DNA from: Bdellovibrionaceae bacterium UBA2339
GTDB lineage: Bacteria; Bdellovibrionota; Bdellovibrionia; Bdellovibrionales; JAMPXM01
Assembly (NCBI GenBank): GCA_002344785.1
Contig: DDUL01000009.1
Location: 1-64,000 of the forward strand
Direction of reading: 5' to 3'
DNA: 64,000 nucleotides
The notes beneath the pieces were generated by a model that was not told the origin of the DNA, did no database searches, and saw only the letters and a list, made by a program, of their open reading frames with translations. Below, piece by piece: positions 24,095 through 31,760 of this stretch (positions are counted from its first letter, which is position 1; each line of letters starts with the position of its first letter). The position numbers and the translations under genes are program-made.

Positions 24095-24230
24095 GGTTTA
24101 AGTCGCAGATTTTTCCCAATTTGAGAAAAACCGGACTAAAGCCACGCCGTTTCGCTCAGCTTCGAGGTTCAGTTTTCATATAGGGGATTTGGTGTCGCGG
24201 TGAAGCGAATTCATGATTCGCCCAGCGGGC

Positions 24231-24509
24231 TCAGCCAAAGCGAAACGCGTCGAGGTCATCCAGACCTTTGACGAGGACTTCAATGTCATCCAGAAGGCGC
24301 GAGGCCAACTCAGGATTCGTCTCCTTTAAATAGAGATCGATGAAGTCGTTGGCGGCGTTGATGCGGCTGAAATTCGACCAAACAAGCAATAGAACGCGAG
24401 TCCCACCGGGGAGATTCGCGTAAAGCCCATAACTTAGATCATCGATCGGCTCGAGGGTCACAGCCCACCGATCGATGATGTCTTGGATCTGCTGACGTGC
24501 CACTGACAT
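24231..24509 (-). CDS. small protein, paralogue of the protein at 28342-28764
   Basis: 92 residues, acidic, helical, no signal peptide. No known family recognised. It aligns over its whole length with residues 20-115 of the 140-residue protein at 28342: IIDRWAV against IIERWQI, LYANLPGGTRVLL against LYGMLPTGERIIL, and DFIDLYLKETNPELASRLLDD against DVIDLYLQDEQPETAANLVHD. There is no Shine-Dalgarno; instead a hairpin (24510-24528) ends directly at the ATG. Position next to the flagellins and near a regulator operon suggests a regulatory or adaptor role, which is inference. Confidence 0.72.
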   Translation of the reverse strand: MSVARQQIQDIIDRWAVTLEPIDDLSYGLYANLPGGTRVLLLVWSNFSRINAANDFIDLYLKETNPELASRLLDDIEVLVKGLDDLDAFRFG

Positions 24510-24528
24510 CTGAGACAGTATCTCTCAG
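24510..24528 (-). promoter_or_regulatory. hairpin abutting a start codon
   Basis: CTGAGA/TCTCAG with a seven-base loop. On the minus strand the stem ends at the base before ATG 24509, where a Shine-Dalgarno would normally be. Confidence 0.55.
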
Positions 24529-24809
24529 AAATTGTCGTGCTTGTTTGAATATTAGGTTAATGCTTCAGGGGTTGAATTCGCATTCTGAGGCAGTGTAGAC
24601 CAAGAAATAAGCATTCACCCAGTTCGTGAGGCTTTTGAGCCAGAACTTGACCGAAAATGACACAGTTGAGTTGTCGCCAACGAGTCGCAAATGAGAAGTA
24701 ACTGAACGTGACTGAACGTAACTGACGCGGCTATGCGGCCAAGATTCTGAGCAACGGAGATCGTTGAGTCGTCGACGAGCGATCGATGAATTGGACCCAG
24801 AAGGAGCCT
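24529..24809. other. intergenic region between divergent genes
   Basis: No gene. A short direct repeat (AACTGAACGTG, ACTGAACGTA, ACTGACG) lies at 24700-24727. The promoters of the small protein gene (minus) and of the gene at 24810 (plus) must be here; none was identified with confidence. Confidence 0.45.
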
Positions 24810-25592
24810 ATGGAAAGTCGAGATTATCTTCAATCCGCGATTCAATTTCGCAGCCTTGATGTTGACCATGATGGGAAGCTTGCTTCGACAATTGCCACAC
24901 ATCTTGACGAGATCGCCGAGTTTCGTCAGCTCATGCAACTTGAAGGCGTGATCACGCATCGTTGGGATGAGACGAAGGGACAGAGTGCTTTCGCGTTCAT
25001 GCATGAGGTTGCACACAGCAACTTGCTCGGCTTTCACGAGCGAGTCAGCTTCTTCAGCCAGTACGTTCAACACGCCAGAGAAGTTGTGGCTCAGGGGCAA
25101 AAGCTCGGGTCATTGAAGCGAGAGGGATCGCTCCTGTGGCGAACGCTCGCGGCCTTCGATATGCGTCCGCCTTCCAATTTGTTTGAACTTTTGGGCGAGC
25201 ACGAAGTGGTGGAGATTTACGACACCCAAATGCGCCAGATTTTTCGAAACCTAAGATTCTTCGAAGTTTCGTCATATTCGATCGAAGAACTCCTTCATAT
25301 TCCCTTGCCTCAGCTCTTTGAGCGAAGCGAAGCCTCCACGCAAGTCTTGATGTCGGAGATCGGCGCGATCTTTAGTGGCGCACAAGCCACAGGAAAGATG
25401 TCGGCTGCAGGGAAGAGTCGAGCTCGCGAAGCGCAAAGCCGACGTCACCTTCAAGGTGAGATTGAGCAACGAGTGATGAGCCCGATTTTTGATCGGCAAG
25501 GTCGCGTCGCTGCCGTGCTCGGCAGCGTGAGACTCGAATTGGACTCCGCCGACTATCCGGCTTTCTTGCCGGACGCCTTTTCGTCGATCTGA
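24810..25592 (+). CDS. protein of unknown function
   Basis: 260 residues from ATG 24810, preceded by AGAAGGAG at a short three-base spacing; ATG 24786 in the same frame is the alternative. No family recognised. Soluble, mixed helix, no signal peptide or membrane segment. A basic, Ala/Arg-rich segment (about 205-225) divides a larger N-terminal part from a C-terminal strand-rich tail (VMSPIFDRQGRVAAVLGSVR) that reads like a small beta domain. Codon usage matches its neighbours, so it is probably real. Its 3' end overlaps the convergent haem-oxygenase-like gene by 40 bases. Confidence 0.65.
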   Translation: MESRDYLQSAIQFRSLDVDHDGKLASTIATHLDEIAEFRQLMQLEGVITHRWDETKGQSAFAFMHEVAHSNLLGFHERVSFFSQYVQHAREVVAQGQKLGSLKREGSLLWRTLAAFDMRPPSNLFELLGEHEVVEIYDTQMRQIFRNLRFFEVSSYSIEELLHIPLPQLFERSEASTQVLMSEIGAIFSGAQATGKMSAAGKSRAREAQSRRHLQGEIEQRVMSPIFDRQGRVAAVLGSVRLELDSADYPAFLPDAFSSI

Positions 25593-26290
25593 AGTCCACG
25601 CTGTGCGAACTCGCGCCATTCGAGCGTGATCGCCAAATAGTTTTCTGTCGTACGAAGCAACTCGCCGCGGATGATGTCGAGTTGTGCGGGCTCTAAGTCT
25701 TTGAGTTTTGCCAAATCTTCTTGAAGATGCTCTTGATCGGCTTCGCCGTGTAGGGCGATGAAGCGGCCGCACTCTTCACCGTGATGCCGGGACACGAGGG
25801 CCGCCAATTGCGGCCCGAACTTGGCCGCCAGTCCTTCAAGAAACAACATGCGGCCAAGCAGTGCGAATTCGCCATAGGGCAGATCCATCATCAATCTTCG
25901 GCGTAAGCTTTGATGAAAATTGAAAGTCACTTCGAACTCGGCTTGGCGAATTTCCGGGAGTCGAGGATCGCGTTTCTTCAGCAAAGCCAAGTCTTGCTTG
26001 GCGATCAGATCGTGATTGAACTCTTCACGCAGATGCAAAACTAAGAACTGATGAAAGTCGGACGAAGCCGGTGCGAGTGTGCAGCTACCCGCTGCCAATG
26101 TGATCAAGCGCGTGGTCCAGTCGACAAAGTGGGAGGTCTGTGAAAGCCATGACCAATACACTTCGCTTCGCTCCCACGGCAGACTTTCCAGCTGATTCTT
26201 GGCGACGTGAATGCGCTGGAGAAACTCTTGCTCCAATTGCTGAGATGTCATGTTGGACGTGGTGGGTTGAGGCCGAGAATTGTGTTTCAT
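25553..26290 (-). CDS. haem-oxygenase-like putative di-iron protein (TENA/HDO superfamily)
   Basis: 245 residues, all helical; GGAG lies eight bases before ATG 26290. Possible metal ligands fall in the pattern of haem-oxygenase-like di-iron oxidases: HLREEFNHDLIAKQD (Glu89/90, His93), MLFLEGLAAKFGP (Glu152) and ALHGEADQEHLQED (His181, Asp185, His188). This family includes UndA, SznF and BesC, which oxidise fatty acids, guanidines or amino acids with O2. The substrate here is unknown. It follows a GNAT-like gene and the XRE/OmpR-like regulators on the same strand. A second, distant member lies at 48720-49499. Confidence 0.7.
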   Translation of the reverse strand: MKHNSRPQPTTSNMTSQQLEQEFLQRIHVAKNQLESLPWERSEVYWSWLSQTSHFVDWTTRLITLAAGSCTLAPASSDFHQFLVLHLREEFNHDLIAKQDLALLKKRDPRLPEIRQAEFEVTFNFHQSLRRRLMMDLPYGEFALLGRMLFLEGLAAKFGPQLAALVSRHHGEECGRFIALHGEADQEHLQEDLAKLKDLEPAQLDIIRGELLRTTENYLAITLEWREFAQRGLQIDEKASGKKAG

Positions 26291-26333
26291 TGTGGATCTC
26301 CATTTCTATAGACGGGAGAGTTTGGTGAAGCTT

Positions 26334-27059
26334 TCAGGCCGCGCGGTCCTCGGACTTCCAGAGAGCGCTGATCGACACCGGCCACTTCATGGGCCAAGCG
26401 GCGCCTTGCAAAAGTTCTGGAATCTGCGGTTCACGAGGGCGAAGCCGAGGCACCGGCCAGTACATCAGTGAGGAAGCCTCGCCTTGCACCTGTGTGCGGT
26501 AGGGCGTACTGCGGTAGCCCAGTGAAGAGGCGAGCTGATGGACGGATCGAGAGTCTCGGGTGCAAGCGATGACGGCACTTAAGGCGGGATGCGGAGACTC
26601 GTGAGACGCAAAACATAGACCCATGTCGATGGTCCATGCGGCCAGCGGCACCGGATCGACGACTTGGCCGTTAGTTGAATTGGAGGTCTTGCGTCGGTCC
26701 TCTCGCACGGCCAACGCTTCCATGCACATGACTCGGGTCAACCCCAGTGAGCTCAAGTCGCGAAGAAACGGCAGAGGATAAAGCTGAGGAGAACTCGGCG
26801 ATTGGCTCTTGAGATCGACGAATTCATAGGCGTGTACAGATGCGGGGCCGAGTTGGTCGAAGAAACCGCAGAGCACATGTTGGCGGGGAGCTTTGCCCCA
26901 GACCTTAACGAAGAAATCGACCAATTCACGACATCGCGGCTGATCGGCGTCGCGAGTTCGATCGAAGAGTTCGTAGGTCCATTCTCCGTATTGCCAAAGC
27001 GGAGAGCGGATGAATTCCGAGGTGGTGTTGGGGAGAGATTTCGGCTTCGACATGCCCAT
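26334..27059 (-). CDS. GNAT-like acyltransferase, uncertain
   Basis: 241 residues. The order of segments suggests an acyltransferase of the GNAT/autoinducer-synthase fold: LTRVMCMEALAVREDRR looks like the strand-helix that precedes the acetyl-CoA loop, and SRSVHQLASSLGYRSTPY resembles the conserved C-terminal helix and beta-bulge. The pyrophosphate-binding RxxGxG/A is not clear, so this stays tentative. No signal peptide. It lies 44 bases upstream of the di-iron protein gene and 40 bases after the OmpR-like gene, all on one strand. ATG 27059 and ATG 27053 are possible starts; both lack a good Shine-Dalgarno. Confidence 0.5.
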   Translation of the reverse strand: MGMSKPKSLPNTTSEFIRSPLWQYGEWTYELFDRTRDADQPRCRELVDFFVKVWGKAPRQHVLCGFFDQLGPASVHAYEFVDLKSQSPSSPQLYPLPFLRDLSSLGLTRVMCMEALAVREDRRKTSNSTNGQVVDPVPLAAWTIDMGLCFASHESPHPALSAVIACTRDSRSVHQLASSLGYRSTPYRTQVQGEASSLMYWPVPRLRPREPQIPELLQGAAWPMKWPVSISALWKSEDRAA

Positions 27060-27099
27060 CGAGTCGGAAGACTTGGGCGCGCGAAATACCTAATTTTTC

Positions 27100-28050
27100 T
27101 TAACTCGATTTTGGACGAGTCGGTTCGACCTCTAAAAAGATCCGTCGATTGCGACAGAGAATTCGATTCGGCGTGCCGACCAGTTTGCGGCGCAAATTGA
27201 AGAGATGAACGTCGAGTGACTTCTCACTGACCTTTTGTTTAGGCCAGAGCATGGACACTAATTCCGTCTTCTCCAGACCTTCTTTTCCGGCTCGACGGAG
27301 AAAGTCGTACATCTGTACTTCTTTGCGGGTCAGATCTTGCTCAATGGCTAAGTCCTGAACCGATTCGCCGCGATCCAAAGGTTGCGCCTGACTGAGCCAA
27401 TGCCCGATCTTGGCTCGCAGTAAGCCGCCGCCAAAGTTTCGATCGAGCAGCTCAGGAATGAGATCTGAAGCTCCGAACTCAAAGAGAAATCGAGCTCGGT
27501 TTTCCGTGATCTCCAACGGAACAATCGCCAACCAAATGAGCTGTGCCGTTCGATCCAGTCGGTTCAGCCATGCTCCCGTCAGCTGCGAGTCATGCACCAA
27601 GATCAAGTTGCCCTTGAGTTGCGCCGCTAAATTCTCTCCGCGATTTTCGCTCGCCGCGGTGGCCTCATCAGCTTCTGGTTCTTGGAATGCCGCCTGTAAA
27701 TTGATGCTTGTGGGAGAAAAGTCGCTGAGGAAACTCGACCAACAGTCGGCTTCAACTGAGTGTTTGGAAATCTGCGCCAGACTACTTTCGCAAATGAAGA
27801 GTCGGCGCAATTGCGGAGTGAGGCTGGCATCCGTCTGAGGCGTCGACATCAGCAATTTCTCCGAAGTTAAGTGAGGTGATGAGCGGGCATGAACATTCTG
27901 ACCCGAGCCCGCAGAGTCCTCGCGGTTCGGCCCGACAGTCGCATCGCCAGATTCGTTAACAGTTGCGCCAACAGATACGCTAACAGATGCGCCAACAGAT
28001 GCGCCCAAAGACGGATTCGAATTGAGTTCTGATTCTCTCGCCTCAATCAT
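27100..28050 (-). CDS. OmpR/PhoB-type winged-helix regulator with divergent N-terminus
   Basis: 316 residues. The C-terminal 95 residues form a Trans_reg_C winged helix: LTRKEVQMYDFLRRAG, ELVSMLWPKQKVSEKSLDVHLFNLRRKL and a final beta hairpin. Residues 75-205 have the strand and helix spacing of a receiver (NLILVHDSQLTG, WLAIVPLEI), but the acidic pocket and a clear phosphorylatable Asp are not recognisable. Residues 12-40 are a Gly-Ala-Ser-Val repeat encoded by 12-bp tandem units. The start overlaps the XRE gene by eight bases. It probably binds DNA without phosphorelay control; targets unknown. Confidence 0.75.
   Translation of the reverse strand: MIEARESELNSNPSLGASVGASVSVSVGATVNESGDATVGPNREDSAGSGQNVHARSSPHLTSEKLLMSTPQTDASLTPQLRRLFICESSLAQISKHSVEADCWSSFLSDFSPTSINLQAAFQEPEADEATAASENRGENLAAQLKGNLILVHDSQLTGAWLNRLDRTAQLIWLAIVPLEITENRARFLFEFGASDLIPELLDRNFGGGLLRAKIGHWLSQAQPLDRGESVQDLAIEQDLTRKEVQMYDFLRRAGKEGLEKTELVSMLWPKQKVSEKSLDVHLFNLRRKLVGTPNRILCRNRRIFLEVEPTRPKSS
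27967..28002. repeat. 12-bp tandem repeat in regulator gene
   Basis: GCCAACAGATAC, GCTAACAGATGC and GCCAACAGATGC run head to tail in the 5' part of the OmpR-like gene, giving a four-residue repeat. In-frame copy changes would lengthen only the N-terminal linker. Confidence 0.85.
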
Positions 28051-28345
28051 GATCGTTCAGCACATCTTGCGACATATTGAGAAGATCGAGCACGATCTCC
28101 GGGTTGAGGTTCAGCGCATTCGCGATGGCGTAGAGGTTGGCCAGTGGCGCGTGCGTCGGTTGACTGATCGCTTCTTGGGTCTCTTCCATCGTCAGACCTG
28201 AAAGACGAGACAATTCCTCCAAAGTTACGGCATGATGTTGGCGTTCTTGCCGAATCAATTCCGTCAACTGCAAGCTGGCCGAATCGCCATTGATCGGCTT
28301 GGCCTTGGTCGCGCTTTGATTTCGAGAACTCGAGGAGTTTGTCAT
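28043..28345 (-). CDS. XRE-family helix-turn-helix protein
   Basis: 100 residues. Residues 28-85 form a Cro/C1-type helix-turn-helix: LTELIRQERQHHAVTLEELS, RLSGLTMEETQEAI and LANLYAIANALNLNPE. The N-terminus is Ser/Asn-rich and disordered. It overlaps the gene before (ATGA) and the gene after (eight bases), so the three proteins are made together. Likely a DNA-binding regulator of this operon or of nearby genes; it could equally be an adaptor for the paired small protein. Confidence 0.82.
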   Translation of the reverse strand: MTNSSSSRNQSATKAKPINGDSASLQLTELIRQERQHHAVTLEELSRLSGLTMEETQEAISQPTHAPLANLYAIANALNLNPEIVLDLLNMSQDVLNDHD

Positions 28346-28764
28346 GATCCGGCCTTCCTTCTCGCTTTCTGATCCGCCTCGTGACTTGTCGGCTTGTCGA
28401 TCTGCTCATGGGGTCGATATGGAATGATCTCTTCACACTCTTCGAGGTTCTTCAAGCTGACGATCAAAGAGTTGAGATCATGCACCAAGTTTGCGGCGGT
28501 CTCGGGCTGCTCATCTTGAAGATAGAGGTCAATGACATCCTGCGCGTATTCGACGCGAACCTTCTCGCCAAATACGGCCAGAATGATTCTCTCGCCCGTC
28601 GGAAGCATTCCGTACAGGGCCCAGCGTGGACACTTAAAGTGCGTGATCTCGGAGTAAACTTCGCGGTGGATCTGCCAGCGTTCGATAATTTGGCAAAGTG
28701 CTCGGCGCCGGGCTTGAGAAGCTAAATCGGCGCCCGAAGTGGAGTCATCGTGATTGTGGGTCAT
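28342..28764 (-). CDS. small protein, paralogue of the protein at 24231-24509
   Basis: 140 residues. The centre (about 20-115) is homologous to the 92-residue protein near the flagellins. It adds an N-terminal Asp/Ser-rich segment, an insertion (HFKCPRW) and a C-terminal tail rich in Lys/Arg/His. No family recognised and no signal peptide. First gene of the operon with the XRE and OmpR-like regulators (ATGA overlap with the former), which suggests a regulatory partner role. The Shine-Dalgarno is weak here as in its paralogue. Confidence 0.75.
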   Translation of the reverse strand: MTHNHDDSTSGADLASQARRRALCQIIERWQIHREVYSEITHFKCPRWALYGMLPTGERIILAVFGEKVRVEYAQDVIDLYLQDEQPETAANLVHDLNSLIVSLKNLEECEEIIPYRPHEQIDKPTSHEADQKARRKAGS

Positions 28765-28810
28765 AGGCCCATTGTTCGGCCTAGCCCGAACGAGTGAAAC
28801 CTAAGTTTTC

Positions 28811-29914
28811 TTAACCTGTCTGTCCTCTAACAAACAGTGCTTCACAACGTCCGCCGCCTCCGCCTGTTGTCGAGCTACGAGCTGGCTGAGGCGCTGTCGG
28901 CACGGCGACATTCGCTTCAGCGCGTAAGGCTTGCAGCGTGGTCTCGGGCGCGGTCGTGCTGCTGCGAAGAGTTTCGGCGAGTTTACGCAAAAGCTCCAGA
29001 GCTCGTGTCGACATTGTCATGGTTTTCATAGCGGCCACGGACATCAGCGCGCTGAAGAAGATGACGCTGGACGCGAGTGTCGAGTAGAAGCTGCGCTCGA
29101 CGGCGAGGTCGATGGGCGCGTGCAAAAGTGTGAAGATCGCCAATCCGACATAGGCGTTTCGCACATAGCGCTGAGCGCGGTCTCGCTCCGCACGGATATC
29201 GATGGAACGCTTCACCATGTACTCCAAATCGCCGTACACGGCCTTCACCGTACGTTCACCGCGGTCAAAATTCTGTAGAGTGTTTTGACTAAAGTCCTGG
29301 AACTTCTGAATCAGCTCTTGCGTGAGGCGTTCCCGAGCGCGCTCTTCCGTTGGTCCCCAAACACGACTGCTCGCCTGGGGTGAGGTCGGCAAAACATCGG
29401 CAGGAATTCCCGAGTTCGCAGGATTGACGAAAGGACGATCACGCAGAACACGAAACGGCAAGGCGGCGTCGTGAATCAGTTCCATCACGGTTTGCTTGCC
29501 GATTTCCTTCCAGCTCGCTCGTCCGTCCACTTGTCGTACATCAATCGATTGGTGCCGCAGAATTAGGAAGAAGGATTCGCCCATCTTTGAAGTCATCAAA
29601 CCGGCAAGCTCGGCCTTTCGATCCGCCGGCAAGTCGCTTTGCAGCACGCGCTGAAGTGTGGTGAGTGCCTCGCTGAAGGTGGTTGTGATGCTGGCGTGAG
29701 TTCGGCGTGAGATGACCGTGCTATCGTGATCGACGAGTTGGAGGCGCAGATCCATGCGTTGCACTTCCGCGCGGAGATCGCCGTCGGCCTTGGCCGGCAT
29801 GGCCGCGTGGAGCGTCAGAAAAACCCCGCACAAGCTTCGTACCAGCAGCTTGGTCCAAGCCCGCGGCCGCAACTGAAGTGATGAAATTGAGGTGGCAGAT
29901 TTAGGTGTCATCAT
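28811..29914 (-). CDS. exported/membrane protein of unknown function
   Basis: 367 residues; GAGG precedes two consecutive ATGs (29914, 29911). A signal peptide ends near MPAKADGDL. Residues 40-260 are helical and probably coiled-coil in part; two adjacent membrane helices (about 255-300, NAYVGLAIFTLLHAPI and ASSVIFFSALMSVAAM) follow, then an Ala/Thr-rich helix and a Gly-rich tail with one Cys. No family recognised. Third gene of an operon of exported proteins, 15 bases after the one upstream. Confidence 0.72.
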   Translation of the reverse strand: MMTPKSATSISSLQLRPRAWTKLLVRSLCGVFLTLHAAMPAKADGDLRAEVQRMDLRLQLVDHDSTVISRRTHASITTTFSEALTTLQRVLQSDLPADRKAELAGLMTSKMGESFFLILRHQSIDVRQVDGRASWKEIGKQTVMELIHDAALPFRVLRDRPFVNPANSGIPADVLPTSPQASSRVWGPTEERARERLTQELIQKFQDFSQNTLQNFDRGERTVKAVYGDLEYMVKRSIDIRAERDRAQRYVRNAYVGLAIFTLLHAPIDLAVERSFYSTLASSVIFFSALMSVAAMKTMTMSTRALELLRKLAETLRSSTTAPETTLQALRAEANVAVPTAPQPARSSTTGGGGGRCEALFVRGQTG

Positions 29915-29929
29915 ATTTTCCTCACGCCC

Positions 29930-31657
29930 TCACCATGGAATAAATTTTTGCCACAAGGGGCGTCGATGCCAGTCCACGAAGCGCTGCCAGTAACCGCGCT
30001 GATCCACTCGTGAGTCGGCCTGAAAGTCGATCACTAAGTCTTCGCTGAAAAATCTGTGATTGGCTGCTTCGCCTTCGCATTGGGCATCACCCGAGTCGCA
30101 ACCCGACTCGTAGAACGGTAGACCTCTTTGCATCATAGCGATGCGTAGTTCGTAGTGCCGACCAGGCTGCAAGCGGTAGCGAGTTTGTCCCCAGAAACCA
30201 CCCAGCACGGCTTCGAGCGGGCCCGAGGCACGGTAAAAACTGTTGACGCCATTTTCACCCTGCAGCGAGAGCAGAACTTCGTCGCCTTCGGATTGGACGA
30301 CTCCGGAGTGTGTGACCAGATCCTGACTGATTCGCACGTTGCGACCGATCGACTCTTTGAGGATCAATCGCACGCGGAATTGTGTGTCCTTCCAAAATCC
30401 AGATTCGCGAACGGAAAGTGCTTCGGGTCCTTGCGCGACGGTGGCGACTTCGCCATCAAGGTTCTCAAATCTGCGACTCTGTCGAGCCGCCGCCAGGATC
30501 ATCGCGTTCGAGGTGTCCTGGAGGCGAATCGAGTAGGGCTCGCCTGCGCCAAACTGCGCGCTGTCCAAGCCGATTTGTTCTCGAGCGAGAGCTTCACGCA
30601 CTCGGCCTTGGCGATCCACCGGCAGAGCAAAGGCGTTGGGCGATTTGCGCTTGATGCGTTCGACGGTGCGAACACTGACCTCAAGAGACTGCGGAGAATT
30701 TTTCTCGCAACGAAACGCCGACGCGCTGAAGTCCGCCTGATACCGATTCCACGCGTTTTCGATATCGATTCGAGGCCGAATCTGCGAGCCACGACCGAGA
30801 TTTGAAATCAAAGTGAACTCTTCCCACTCTCCCGGCAAGAGATCGTACTTGTTGGGAAGAATGTCGAGGAAGCGCGGATCGCGTCCCGGCGCCCAATTCG
30901 CATCGGGCTTTTCCATACGAATCTTGTAGCTGAGCTTTTCGTTCGAGCAGTGGCGTGAAACGGAATGCTCTTCTTCCCATTCGCAAAAGTTCGCTTCGGT
31001 GCGATAGCAAGTTGTCGTGCGAGTTCCGGTTTGCACATCGCGACACTCTGTCGCATTGGGATCTCTCTGCGATGGAAAAGCGCTCCGTCGTTCTTCGCGA
31101 GGTGCGGAGTTGCGACGCTCTTGCCCCGGAGCAGACGGACTGTAATGCCCTCCGCCCGAAGGCGAGCTAACTGAAGGCGCGTCGGGAACTTCAAAACAAC
31201 GTCGCTCGTAGACGGGCTCTTGGCAGGAGTAGGGAACTTGCGTGGTTCCGCAGCGCTGGGCGTTTCGTCCTGACTGACGCGTCCAATAGGTCCAAGTATC
31301 ATAGGTGGCGTAACTGATTTCGCCACTCCACTGCACATTCGAGGTGGACTGCCGCATCCGCAGCATCTCGTCGCGTCGCCCTTGTCGTTCAAGACGCGAC
31401 CATGCGGCCATATCGAATCGTTCTGGCGTGCGAATGTATCGGCTCGCGCCGCCTCCGCACACAAGTTGGAAATTTCCGGCTCTTCGTGATTGATGTGCCG
31501 GAATGGGCGTGCCGCAGGCGCCGATGACTTCGGCGTGGGCGAGAGTGGGGAGCGACATCATGCCGACCGAAGCCGTCACACAGGTCATCGCCAGGGCGAT
31601 CAACTTTGACGGAGCGATTGCGAATCGCAGTTCATTGAGCAATCGACTTGAGCGCAT
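29930..31657 (-). CDS. exported Cys-rich protein of unknown function
   Basis: 575 residues with a signal peptide ending TLAHAEVIG. GGAG precedes ATG 31657. An N-terminal Cys-rich part (about 45-235) has paired Cys patterns (CGTTQVPYSCQEPVYERRC, CRDVQTGTRTTTC, FCEWEEEHSVSRHC) around a Pro/Ser/Arg linker. From about 240 the rest is beta-rich (YDLLPGEWEEFTLISNLG and later strand repeats), suggesting immunoglobulin- or jelly-roll-like folds. No known domain is recognised. It sits between two other exported proteins transcribed together, so they may form one envelope complex. Confidence 0.75.
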   Translation of the reverse strand: MRSSRLLNELRFAIAPSKLIALAMTCVTASVGMMSLPTLAHAEVIGACGTPIPAHQSRRAGNFQLVCGGGASRYIRTPERFDMAAWSRLERQGRRDEMLRMRQSTSNVQWSGEISYATYDTWTYWTRQSGRNAQRCGTTQVPYSCQEPVYERRCFEVPDAPSVSSPSGGGHYSPSAPGQERRNSAPREERRSAFPSQRDPNATECRDVQTGTRTTTCYRTEANFCEWEEEHSVSRHCSNEKLSYKIRMEKPDANWAPGRDPRFLDILPNKYDLLPGEWEEFTLISNLGRGSQIRPRIDIENAWNRYQADFSASAFRCEKNSPQSLEVSVRTVERIKRKSPNAFALPVDRQGRVREALAREQIGLDSAQFGAGEPYSIRLQDTSNAMILAAARQSRRFENLDGEVATVAQGPEALSVRESGFWKDTQFRVRLILKESIGRNVRISQDLVTHSGVVQSEGDEVLLSLQGENGVNSFYRASGPLEAVLGGFWGQTRYRLQPGRHYELRIAMMQRGLPFYESGCDSGDAQCEGEAANHRFFSEDLVIDFQADSRVDQRGYWQRFVDWHRRPLWQKFIPW

Positions 31658-31710
31658 GCTTCACTCTCCTCATCCAACCAAGACTGGGGCGTCCGCGATC
31701 ACCGCGGCCT

Positions 31711-31736
31711 CGCCACGACAGGTGAATGTCGTGGCG
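31711..31736 (-). promoter_or_regulatory. perfect inverted repeat between two operon genes
   Basis: CGCCACGAC/GTCGTGGCG, nine pairs with an eight-base loop, 24 bases after the stop of the upstream gene and about 54 before the next start. There is no T-run, so it may be an mRNA processing or stability element rather than a terminator. Confidence 0.5.
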
Positions 31737-31760
31737 CAACTGCGATTTGGGGTCGATGAC

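Noticed and set aside
24615..25100. Minus-strand frame of 161 codons opposite the 24810 gene
   Set aside because: The plus-strand gene has an AGAAGGAG ribosome-binding site and smoother composition. The minus frame has no SD and ends in a low-quality tail.
31711..31736. Perfect hairpin considered as terminator
   Set aside because: No T-run follows on either strand and the next gene is in the same direction, so a terminator call was not made.
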